Origin: GCA-020352575 sp041635475
GTDB taxonomy: Bacteria; Actinomycetota; Acidimicrobiia; Spongiisociales; JAENVV01
Assembly: GCA_041635475.1 (NCBI GenBank)
Contig: JBFKVA010000020.1
Coordinates: forward strand, 1-30,853
Direction of reading: 5' to 3'
DNA length: 30,853 nucleotides
In this document: piece after piece, positions 8,217 to 14,616 of the stretch
Numbering within the stretch: position 1 is the first letter of the stretch
Layout of the letters: each line of letters starts with the position of its first letter
The notes under the pieces: model-generated
The model's input: the letters and a program-made list of their open reading frames with translations, nothing else
Told to the model about the DNA's origin: nothing
Databases searched by the model: none
Program-made: the position numbers and the translations under genes

Positions 8217-8809
8217 TTGTGGGTCAGGTGGTCGAAGAACTCCGCGCGGGTCCTGGCGTCCGACCGGAAGGCTCCTAGCACGGACGACGTGTGCATCAGC
8301 GCGTTCGGTTTGCGGGCCCCGCGCATCGACATGCACATGTGGTGAGCCTCCAGGACCACCGCCACGCCCTTGGGCTTGATCAGTTCGTCGAGGAGTTCGG
8401 CGATCTGGCGGGTCATGCGCTCCTGTACCTGGAGACGCCTGGCGAAGGCGTCAACGATCCGGGGGATCTTCGACAGGCCGACCACGGTCTTGTCCGGGAG
8501 GTAGGCCACGTGTGCCTTGCCGATGAACGGGAGCAGGTGGTGCTCGCAGAGGCTGTAGAAGTCGATGTCGGTGACGAGCACCATTTCGTCGTACTCGACG
8601 TCGAACAACGCGTTGTTGAGCAGTGCGATCGGGTCGACGGCGTAGCCGGCGAGCAGTTCGTCATAGGCCTTGGCAACCCGCTTCGGGGTGTTGATCAGAC
8701 CTTCCCGATCGGGATCCTCGCCAACAGCCCTGAGGATGTGGGAGACGGCATCGGCCACCACGCCCTTGCAGGCGGCCGACAGGATCGCCCCGTCCACGAA
8801 CTCGTCCAT
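8213..8809 (-). CDS. folE: GTP cyclohydrolase I
   Basis: 198 residues, normal length. It converts GTP to 7,8-dihydroneopterin triphosphate, the first step of folate and pterin synthesis. Zinc ligands of the family are present: Cys88 and His91 in SLCEHHLLPF, and Cys159 in HHMCMSMRG. GLxKIPRIVDAFARRLQVQERMT is the long signature helix, and RKPNALMHTSSVLG the C-terminal active-site loop. GGAG (complement of 8816-8819) stands 6 nt from the ATG. It heads the operon folE, pteridine reductase, folB, folK, with overlaps of 4, 4 and 1 nt. The 112-nt leader towards the carbonic anhydrase gene probably carries its promoter; only weak -10-like boxes are visible there. Confidence 0.95.
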   Translation of the reverse strand: MDEFVDGAILSAACKGVVADAVSHILRAVGEDPDREGLINTPKRVAKAYDELLAGYAVDPIALLNNALFDVEYDEMVLVTDIDFYSLCEHHLLPFIGKAHVAYLPDKTVVGLSKIPRIVDAFARRLQVQERMTRQIAELLDELIKPKGVAVVLEAHHMCMSMRGARKPNALMHTSSVLGAFRSDARTRAEFFDHLTHK

Positions 8810-8921
8810 GTGACACTCCGATTCTCCTGTGCGGCGAGGCTAGTTCCGGTCGAGACCTAAACCTTGGGGACCCTCACGCGCAGCCACGGGCCTGGCCGAG
8901 GTCCACGCGAGCGGCTGACGG

Positions 8922-9404
8922 TCAGACAGCCGGACCAACCTCCTCCAGGGCTCCCGTGTCCACGTCGAACACGAAGCCTCGGACCTCTCCCACCACGAGC
9001 GGGTCGCCGCGCAGTTCCCGCATTCCCGCCCGCACCGAGTCGGCGACGGCGGCGAACGACCCCAGCGGCAACGGCGGCCGCTCACCACGGGCCTCCTCGA
9101 TGGCGTCCGCCACCGCCACCTCGTCGAGGCCCTCCATGCCGCACTTCGTGTGCCCGATCAGCATGACAGCCGTGGTCCCCAGGAGGTGCTGGGAGAGCAT
9201 GAGCGAGCGTACGACGTCCTCGGTGATCACCGCCCCGGCGTTGCGGATGAGGTGAACATCGCCCACGCTGATCCCCAGGTGCTTCTCGGGAAGGATGCGG
9301 GCGTCCATGCAGGTGACGATCGCCACGCGTTCCGACGGACGGGCCGACAGCCCGGGGTCCACTTCCACGGTGCGGGACCAGCCGAGGATCGAGTCGATGG
9401 GCAT
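8922..9404 (-). CDS. Beta-class carbonic anhydrase
   Basis: 160 residues, the short form of the family found in actinobacteria. It interconverts CO2 and bicarbonate in the cytosol. Zinc ligands Cys32, His85 and Cys88 lie in VTCMDARI and IGHTKCGM, the Asp34-Arg36 dyad follows Cys32, and IRNAGAVI (53-60) is the family's RNAG motif. It starts 17 nt after the chrA stop on the same strand, suggesting a shared transcript, though no strong ribosome site is visible before its ATG. The C-terminus (VRGFVFDVDTGALEEV) is typical. Confidence 0.92.
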   Translation of the reverse strand: MPIDSILGWSRTVEVDPGLSARPSERVAIVTCMDARILPEKHLGISVGDVHLIRNAGAVITEDVVRSLMLSQHLLGTTAVMLIGHTKCGMEGLDEVAVADAIEEARGERPPLPLGSFAAVADSVRAGMRELRGDPLVVGEVRGFVFDVDTGALEEVGPAV

Positions 9405-9421
9405 GGCGGCAACCTAGCCGG

Positions 9422-10588
9422 TCATCCGAACGGACCGAGGGCGAGGAGGCCCGCCGCCACCCCGACGGCCCCGCCGCCGAGAACGAGCCAGGCGCTGTTG
9501 AGCCGGGTTCGCCAGATGAGCAGCGCCGCCCCCGCCCCGATGCCGAACGTGATGGGGTCGACGAGAGCGTCCCCCGACAACTGGAGCGTGACCCCGCCCA
9601 TGAGCCCCAGGGCCGAGGCGTTCACCCCGTCGAGGAGGGCGGCGGTCCAGGCCCGGTCCCGGATACGGCGGGCGAGGGGGGTGACGGCCCCGACGAGGAA
9701 GAACGCCGGGACGAAGATGCCGATGGTGGCCACAACCGCGCCCGGCACACCGGCCAGCACGTACCCGATGAACGTGGCCGTGGTGAATACCGGGCCCGGG
9801 GTGAACTGACCGATGGCGATGGCGTCGAGCAGTTGCTGCTCGGTGAGGACCTGGAGCCTGCTGACGAGGTCGTTCTGCAGGAACGCGAGCAAAACGTACC
9901 CCGACCCGTACAGGAACGCCCCGGCCTTGAGGAACACGACGAAGAGGCGGCCCAAGGAGACCTGTTCGGCGATGCTCGCCTGGAGGACCGACCACGACCC
10001 GAGGCCGACGGGGATCACCATCGCCGCCCCCGGACGCCGGAAAGACCGGACTGTAAGGACGAGAGCCCCGCCGACGGCGAGGATGGCGAGTTCGCTCACT
10101 CCCACCCAATAGGCAACGCCGGCCGTGACTGCGACGATCCCGGTGAGCCAGCCCTTCACCGCCGACCGCCCAAGCTTGAGGAGGGCCTGGGCGACGATCA
10201 TGACCACCACGGGCTTGATCCCGTAGAGGATGGCCTCACCACTCGGGGTACCGCCGTACTCGACATACGCCCAGGCGAACGCCAGCACGATGAGGGCGGC
10301 CGGGACGATGAAGCTGGCTCCCGCCGTCACCAGGCCCCGCCACCCGGCCCGCTCCTGACCCACGTGCATGGCCATCTCGGTGGAGTTCGGTCCGGGGATG
10401 AGGTTCGTGATCCCGATGAGGTCGAGGAAGCGCTGGTCATCGAGCCAACCCCGCCGCGTGACCACCTCGTCATGCATCATGGAGATATGGGCGGCGGGCC
10501 CGCCGAAGGCGGTGACTCCCAGCCGGCCGAAGAGGCGGGCGACCTCGGTGAGCCGTCGGGAGCCGTCGGTGCTCTCAGGGGTGTTCAG
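9422..10588 (-). CDS. chrA: Chromate transporter family protein (ChrA)
   Basis: About 388 residues, typical of bidomain ChrA proteins of the CHR family, which export chromate by ion exchange. The N-terminal half has the signature FGRLGVTAFGGPAAHI and MMHDEVVTRRGWL, then IPGPNSTEMAMHVG. The second half repeats the fold with IGQFTPGPVFTTATFIGYVL. Ten or more hydrophobic segments are visible. The start is uncertain: no ATG, GTG or TTG lies in a sensible place. CTG at 10588 follows GAGGAGC (10599-10593) by 4 nt and fits homolog length; the next upstream ATG (10741) would add 51 Arg-rich, unlikely residues and overlap the divergent dehydrogenase. The substrate may be another oxyanion. Confidence 0.85.
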   Translation of the reverse strand: MNTPESTDGSRRLTEVARLFGRLGVTAFGGPAAHISMMHDEVVTRRGWLDDQRFLDLIGITNLIPGPNSTEMAMHVGQERAGWRGLVTAGASFIVPAALIVLAFAWAYVEYGGTPSGEAILYGIKPVVVMIVAQALLKLGRSAVKGWLTGIVAVTAGVAYWVGVSELAILAVGGALVLTVRSFRRPGAAMVIPVGLGSWSVLQASIAEQVSLGRLFVVFLKAGAFLYGSGYVLLAFLQNDLVSRLQVLTEQQLLDAIAIGQFTPGPVFTTATFIGYVLAGVPGAVVATIGIFVPAFFLVGAVTPLARRIRDRAWTAALLDGVNASALGLMGGVTLQLSGDALVDPITFGIGAGAALLIWRTRLNSAWLVLGGGAVGVAAGLLALGPFG

Positions 10589-10671
10589 GGCTGCTCCTCG
10601 CGACCGAGGGCGACGATGATATCGCCCGGGTGCGTTGGCGGCGCGAGCACACCGTCTGCCAAGCTGGTGGC

Positions 10672-11790
10672 ATGACCGGTACCACGTTCCGAGGCGCGCT
10701 TCTCCGCCAACGCGGCCTGCCCCGGCCGTACTCGGAGTCACAACCGCTTGAGATCGTCGAACTGGAACTCCCTGCCCCGGGGCCGGGCGAGGTCCTCGTC
10801 AAGGTCGGGGCCGCCAGCCTCTGTCGCTCCGACCTGTCGGTCGTCACCGGTGCCCGGGTGTGGCCGCTCCCCATGGTGCTCGGCCACGAGGCGGCGGGGA
10901 GGGTCGAGGCCACGGGGCCGGGCGTCACCCGGCTCCAACCCGGGGACGAGGTCGTGCTCGTGTACCTCCCCCAATGCGGGGAGTGCCCACGGTGCCGGGC
11001 CGGGGAGGCATGGCTATGTGATGTCGGTGGTGCGGCCAATGCGAGGGGGGAGTTGCTCACCGGCGGTACCCGACTGACCCACGAAGGGACGCCCGTCCAT
11101 CACCACATGGGCGTGGCGGCGTTCGCCGAGTACACCCTCGTGTCGGAGGTCTCGGCCGTGAAGGTCCCGAGCGGCTTGCCGCCCACCGATACCTGCGTCT
11201 TCGGGTGCGCGGTGCTGTGCGGCGCCGGGACCGCCCTCAACACCGCGGGAATCACCCAGGGTGATTCGGTGGCCGTCGTCGGTCTGGGGGCGGTCGGGCT
11301 GTCGGCGGTCCTCGGCGCCCGGGAGGCGGGGGCAGCCCGAATCGTCGCCATCGACCGGGTCGAGGCCAAGCTCGCCGCGGCCCGGGACCTCGGTGCCACC
11401 GAAGCGCTCCTGTCGGATGACACGACGGCGCTCATCGACAGATCGCCCCTCGATCACGCCATCGAAGCGTCCGGCACCCCCGAGGGCTTCCACCTGGCGA
11501 TGCGCCTCGTGCGGAGGGGCGGCACGGTGACGACCCTGGGCCTGCCCGGCCCGGGGGTGGCCCACGAACTCGTTCTCGCCCCCTTGGTCGTCCAGGGCGT
11601 GACCATCCGGGGCAGTTACCTTGGCTCCTGCATCACCGAGCGAGACGTGCCCCGCTTCGTGGAGATGCACGAACGAGGGCAGTTCCCCAGCGGCCGTCTC
11701 GTCTCCCACCGCATCGGGTTGGACGACCTCAACGCCGCCCTCGACCGCCTGGCCGACGCCGACGCGCTCCGTCAGGTCATCGAGTTCTGA
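10672..11790 (+). CDS. Zinc-dependent alcohol dehydrogenase (MDR family)
   Basis: 372 residues from ATG 10672, preferred over an in-frame ATG at 10630, which adds 14 non-conserved residues. A GroES-like zinc-binding domain is followed by a Rossmann domain. Catalytic zinc ligands are Cys51 (LCRSD), His72-Glu73 (GHEAAG) and a Cys in FGCAVLCGAGTAL. Structural zinc ligands are Cys102, Cys105, Cys108 and Cys116 (CGECPRCRAGEAWLC). The nucleotide site is VVGLGAVGLSAV with Asp at the end of the second strand (VAIDR), favouring NAD(H). It resembles class III-like/aryl alcohol or mycothiol-linked dehydrogenases; the substrate is unknown. It is divergent from chrA and convergent with the cupredoxin gene, 3 nt apart. 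Confidence 0.88.
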   Translation: MTGTTFRGALLRQRGLPRPYSESQPLEIVELELPAPGPGEVLVKVGAASLCRSDLSVVTGARVWPLPMVLGHEAAGRVEATGPGVTRLQPGDEVVLVYLPQCGECPRCRAGEAWLCDVGGAANARGELLTGGTRLTHEGTPVHHHMGVAAFAEYTLVSEVSAVKVPSGLPPTDTCVFGCAVLCGAGTALNTAGITQGDSVAVVGLGAVGLSAVLGAREAGAARIVAIDRVEAKLAAARDLGATEALLSDDTTALIDRSPLDHAIEASGTPEGFHLAMRLVRRGGTVTTLGLPGPGVAHELVLAPLVVQGVTIRGSYLGSCITERDVPRFVEMHERGQFPSGRLVSHRIGLDDLNAALDRLADADALRQVIEF

Positions 11791-11791
11791 A

Positions 11792-11815
11792 CCTCACCCG
11801 TCGGTGACGGTGAGG
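11792..11815. terminator. hairpin between convergent genes
   Basis: CCTCACC and GGTGAGG arms enclose a second stem GTC/GAC with a single bulged C and a GGT loop. The hairpin begins 2 nt after the dehydrogenase stop and covers the last codons and stop of the cupredoxin gene, so it could act in both directions. There is no following T-tract, so it is not a canonical intrinsic terminator. Confidence 0.4.
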
Positions 11816-12198
11816 AACGCCGACATGCCGTTGGCGTAGTGCTCCGGCAGGTTGCAGATGATGAGGTAGGTCCCGGCCTCGAGGTCGAGGGTGAGCGACG
11901 CGCGGCCCCCTGGGACCACGTCTTCCACCTCGTCGACGAGCCTGAGACCGGTCACGTCGGCCACGGCGTTCGCCACCGTGAGCGAAGTGCCCTCGGTCGC
12001 CCCGGCGAACACCTCGATCTCGTGTACCACGCCGGTGGAGACGTTCTCGGTGTCGAAGGTCACGCTCCCGGCCGGCACCGACGACGGCGCCAAGATGACC
12101 GCATCGTCGGCCAGCGTGACCGAGACCGGAGTTGCCCCGGACGAGTCCGGTGCACAGGCGACCACGACGAAGAGAGAGAGGATGACGAGGTGACGCAT
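11794..12198 (-). CDS. Cupredoxin-like lipoprotein, probable EfeO-type partner of the iron permease
   Basis: 134 residues from the ATG at 12198, preceded by AAGGA. Signal peptide with lipobox VVAC (Cys15), so it is an exported, membrane-tethered protein. The rest is one cupredoxin fold with a full type 1 copper set: His59 (VVHEIEV), Cys115, His120 and Met125 (CNLPEHYANGM). It begins 20 nt after the FTR1/EfeU gene in the same operon. In EfeUOB systems the EfeO protein carries a cupredoxin domain and supplies iron to EfeU. Here the stand-alone cupredoxin may oxidise or hand over iron, but it lacks the EfeO M75 domain. Electron transfer to another partner is an alternative. Confidence 0.85.
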   Translation of the reverse strand: MRHLVILSLFVVVACAPDSSGATPVSVTLADDAVILAPSSVPAGSVTFDTENVSTGVVHEIEVFAGATEGTSLTVANAVADVTGLRLVDEVEDVVPGGRASLTLDLEAGTYLIICNLPEHYANGMSAFLTVTDG

Positions 12199-12218
12199 GA
12201 TGGTCCTTTCGGGGTCGG

Positions 12219-13046
12219 TCACAGGGCGGGTTGGCGACGCCGGGTTTCGAACGAAAGGCCGGAGACGTACGCCGCCATGGGGATGAAGAATGAGAACCAC
12301 ACGATGAGCTCTGCAAACGTGGGGACCGGCTGGAACCCGAGGAACGCGGTGATGAGGCTTGAGCGGATGGTGCCGGGGGCGATGAGCCAGCTGAGGTCGA
12401 CGGCGGCGCCCTGGAGGAATGTGATGAACCCCGCCTCGGCCAGGCTGTGGACGGCGCTCGCCGAGAGACCGGCCGCCACCGCGACAAGGACGAGGCCGGT
12501 GACCCGGAAAAAGCGCCGGAGGTCGATGTCCACGCCGCCTCGGTAGATGCCGTAGCCGATGCCGACGGACACGACGATCCCGACGAAAGCGCCGACCAGA
12601 CCGAGCAGCGGCGACGGGTTGTTCTGGAGCGTGGCGAGGAGGAACACCGCGGTCTCCAGCCCTTCGCGCAGGACGGCCACGAACGCCATCCCGGCCACGG
12701 CGGTCACCGATCCCGCAGCCAGCGCCGCCCCTGCTTTCGACTCCAAATCGGTTCGCAGCTGTGCCGAGTGCCGGCGCATCCACACGATCATGTAGGTGAT
12801 GCCGGCCACGGCGGCCAGGGCGAGCAGCCCCTCCATGGCTTCGCGGGCACGCAGCGTAAGGGAACGGTTGGCGAGGTGGAGGACGATCGCTCCGCCGGCG
12901 CTGAGCGCCACGGCAGCGGCCACCCCCCACCACATGGGACGCAGGGCTGCGCGTTCGCCCCGTCGGATGAGGAAGGCGGCGATGATGCCCACGATGAGCG
13001 CCGCCTCGAGGCCCTCGCGGAGGCCGATGACGAACGTGGTCAACAT
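12219..13046 (-). CDS. efeU: FTR1/EfeU-family iron permease
   Basis: 275 residues with about seven hydrophobic segments. The two REGLE motifs that bind iron in FTR1/EfeU permeases are at 10-14 (GLREGLEAAL) and 127-131 (VLREGLETAV), in the first and fourth membrane segments. The protein imports iron across the cytoplasmic membrane. It starts 27 nt after the dtxR stop, behind a GAAGGCGG ribosome site, and is followed after 20 nt by the cupredoxin lipoprotein. Regulation by the operon's own DtxR-like protein is expected. No EfeB peroxidase gene is nearby. Confidence 0.93.
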   Translation of the reverse strand: MLTTFVIGLREGLEAALIVGIIAAFLIRRGERAALRPMWWGVAAAVALSAGGAIVLHLANRSLTLRAREAMEGLLALAAVAGITYMIVWMRRHSAQLRTDLESKAGAALAAGSVTAVAGMAFVAVLREGLETAVFLLATLQNNPSPLLGLVGAFVGIVVSVGIGYGIYRGGVDIDLRRFFRVTGLVLVAVAAGLSASAVHSLAEAGFITFLQGAAVDLSWLIAPGTIRSSLITAFLGFQPVPTFAELIVWFSFFIPMAAYVSGLSFETRRRQPAL

Positions 13047-13073
13047 GGGGAGCCGCCTTCCGGCGACGCCGAG

Positions 13074-13790
13074 TCAGGCAACATCGGTCCGCCCCTTCAC
13101 TCGGGTTTCGATGGACTGCGCCAGGTCCCGGGCCAGGTTGACCGGGGACCCGGCATCGACCAGCACGCCAGTCTCGCCCACCGCGATGACCCGGATGCGG
13201 GAGCCGGGCCGGATTCCCTCGCTTGACAGGAAGTCGCGGACGGCCCCGCTCGCGCCCACTGCCACGACCTCCACCTCGAGCCCGGCGGCGGCCTCGCCCA
13301 GGGGAACGGTCGGTGCCTTTTCCATCACATCACGGCTCCCCGTGGGGATCGGGGCGCCGAGCGGATCGGTGTCGGGGTCTCCCAAGAACGAGGCGAGGCG
13401 ATCCACGGCTTCGGACGAGGTGGCGTGCTCCAGGTGGCAGGCCTGATCGTCGGCCTCGGCCGGGCTGAACCCGAGCTGGCTGGCCAGGAACGTGGCCCAC
13501 AGCCTCCGGGACCGCAGCACCCGGCCTGCCACCGCCCAGCCGGCCTCGGTCAGGCCAACGCCGCGGTACGGCTCGTACGTGAGGAGCCCGCGGACCGCCA
13601 GCTTGCGCACCATCTCGTTGGCGGACGCCACCGAGACGTCGAGGGCCTCGGCCACGACCTGCATGGGGATCGGCTCCTCGCGGCCGGACTCGATGGAGCG
13701 GGCGACGGTGATGACGTACATCTCTTCGCTCTCTGACGTCACCGAGAGATCAGGCTCTCCTGTTGAAACAAGGGCAAGATCTTTGGGCAT
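13074..13790 (-). CDS. DtxR/IdeR-family metal-dependent repressor
   Basis: 238 residues from ATG 13790, chosen because the frame upstream is unlike the family and a promoter ends 9 nt before this ATG. Winged helix (about 18-80), dimerisation domain (about 85-150) and C-terminal FeoA/SH3-like domain (about 165-235). The primary metal site of DtxR (Met10, Cys102, Glu105, His106) is kept as Met24, Cys118, Glu121 and His122 (ACHLEH). The ancillary ligands His79, Glu83 and His98 align with Arg95, Ala99 and Asp114, so that site looks lost or altered. It leads an operon with the iron permease and cupredoxin, which suggests iron-responsive autoregulation. Manganese sensing (MntR-like) is an alternative. 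Confidence 0.88.
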   Translation of the reverse strand: MPKDLALVSTGEPDLSVTSESEEMYVITVARSIESGREEPIPMQVVAEALDVSVASANEMVRKLAVRGLLTYEPYRGVGLTEAGWAVAGRVLRSRRLWATFLASQLGFSPAEADDQACHLEHATSSEAVDRLASFLGDPDTDPLGAPIPTGSRDVMEKAPTVPLGEAAAGLEVEVVAVGASGAVRDFLSSEGIRPGSRIRVIAVGETGVLVDAGSPVNLARDLAQSIETRVKGRTDVA

Positions 13791-13799
13791 GCCTGAACA

Positions 13800-13828
13800 A
13801 TCGTATCGCCGTTGCTCCAATATGCGAA
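13800..13828 (-). promoter_or_regulatory. candidate leaderless promoter of the dtxR operon
   Basis: On the minus strand TTCGCA (13828-13823) and TACGAT (13805-13800) are spaced by 17 nt. The -10 box ends 9 nt before the ATG at 13790, so the transcript would start at or just before the start codon; no ribosome site is visible. No clear DtxR iron-box palindrome was found here. Confidence 0.45.
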
Positions 13829-13846
13829 ATCGTCCGGCCCCCCCCT

Positions 13847-13897
13847 GTTTTCCCCCCTCGGTTGTCCTCTCCAGGCGGACATCGGCCGTGGGAAAAC
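13847..13897. repeat. 51-bp palindromic repeat, copy A
   Basis: The ends are GTTTTCCC and GGGAAAAC in inverted orientation, and the centre contains GTCC/GGAC arms around CCAGGC. Near-identical copies are at 23863-23913 (B) and 24494-24544 (C). Copy A is the most diverged. It sits between the divergent promoters of the dtxR and nar operons. Confidence 0.85.
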
Positions 13898-13942
13898 CGC
13901 CTTCGTCGATGACCGTCGTGCTCAACGATCACCCGTTAGCAG

Positions 13943-13967
13943 AACGTCAAGCATAGGAATTGACGTT
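13943..13967. promoter_or_regulatory. operator-like inverted repeat upstream of the nar operon
   Basis: AACGTCAA, 9 nt, TTGACGTT: a perfect 8-bp inverted repeat whose right half includes the -35 box of the nar promoter. The geometry suits a dimeric regulator that would compete with RNA polymerase, but no known consensus was recognised. It does not match the FNR box (TTGAT-N4-ATCAA). Confidence 0.5.
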
Positions 13968-13988
13968 TTGTCGGCAAACGAGTAGAAA
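13960..13988 (+). promoter_or_regulatory. candidate sigma-A-type promoter of the nar operon
   Basis: TTGACG (13960-13965), 17-nt spacer, TAGAAA (13983-13988). The expected transcription start lies near 13995, about 30 nt before the cytochrome c ATG, leaving room for the GGAGGAG ribosome site at 14011-14017. Confidence 0.5.
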
Positions 13989-14023
13989 GCACCGAACGGG
14001 AAACCGGGCGGGAGGAGACGGGC

Positions 14024-14611
14024 ATGACGGCGATGGCGGTTGGTCGTGGGCGTGGGTGGTGGAGGACCACGTTCCTGGTCGTCATCGCGCTCCTCGTCCT
14101 CGGCTCCGCCCAGCAGATCAGGGCCGGTACCCCAGAACAGGCGGCGCTGCAGGCCGACACCGAGACCACCGGCCGCAGTCTGTTCGAGGGCGCGGTCCGC
14201 CTCGACAACGGTGGCCCACCGTGCCTCGCCTGCCATTCGATCGGCGGCATCGGAGCCCTCGGTGGTGGAACCCTGGGTCCGGACCTGACGGGGGCCTATG
14301 AGAAGTTCGGGCCGGAAGGCATCGCCAGCATCCTGGCGACGACCCCCTTCGCCACGATGAACCCCATCTTCTCGGAACGGCCTCTCACCGAGGGCGAACA
14401 GGCCGCCATCGCCGCGTTCATGGAAGGCGTCTCGGTGACCGAACGCGAAGCCGCCTCCGTCGGCCGACTCGCCCTCATCGGCCTCGTCGGCGCCATCGTC
14501 CTGCTGGGCATCGCCCGGTACTTCTGGAGTCGGCGGGTGACCGCCGTTCGCCAGCCCATGCTCGCCCAGGCCCGAGCGCTCATCGAGAACCCGCAAGCAG
14601 AAGGACGGTAG
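14024..14611 (+). CDS. Membrane-anchored monoheme cytochrome c of the nar operon
   Basis: 195 residues from ATG 14024, 6 nt after GGAGGAG; an in-frame ATG at 14033 is possible. An N-terminal uncleaved-looking anchor (about 15-30) is followed by one class I cytochrome c domain with CLACH (67-71) binding heme and Met112 (FATMNPI) as the likely distal ligand. A C-terminal membrane helix (about 147-167) ends in basic residues. The heme domain would face outside. narG begins 5 nt after the stop. Cytochromes c open the nar operon in Thermus (NarC) and lie beside nxrA in Nitrobacter-type clusters, so a role as electron donor or acceptor for the NarGHI complex is likely. Confidence 0.88.
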   Translation: MTAMAVGRGRGWWRTTFLVVIALLVLGSAQQIRAGTPEQAALQADTETTGRSLFEGAVRLDNGGPPCLACHSIGGIGALGGGTLGPDLTGAYEKFGPEGIASILATTPFATMNPIFSERPLTEGEQAAIAAFMEGVSVTEREAASVGRLALIGLVGAIVLLGIARYFWSRRVTAVRQPMLAQARALIENPQAEGR

Positions 14612-14616
14612 GACCC

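Noticed and set aside
8810..8921. Riboswitch (tetrahydrofolate-like) before folE
   Set aside because: The 112-nt leader shows no convincing conserved pairing or loops by eye; a covariance-model search would be needed.
13790..13850. DtxR iron box at the dtxR promoter
   Set aside because: Only a poor inverted repeat (GAACAA/TTGCTC, 11-nt gap) is present; no match to the TTAGGTTAGSCTAACCTAA consensus.
13943..13967. FNR/CRP box before the nar operon
   Set aside because: Half-sites AACGTCAA/TTGACGTT with a 9-nt spacer do not match TTGAT-N4-ATCAA or TGTGA-N6-TCACA.
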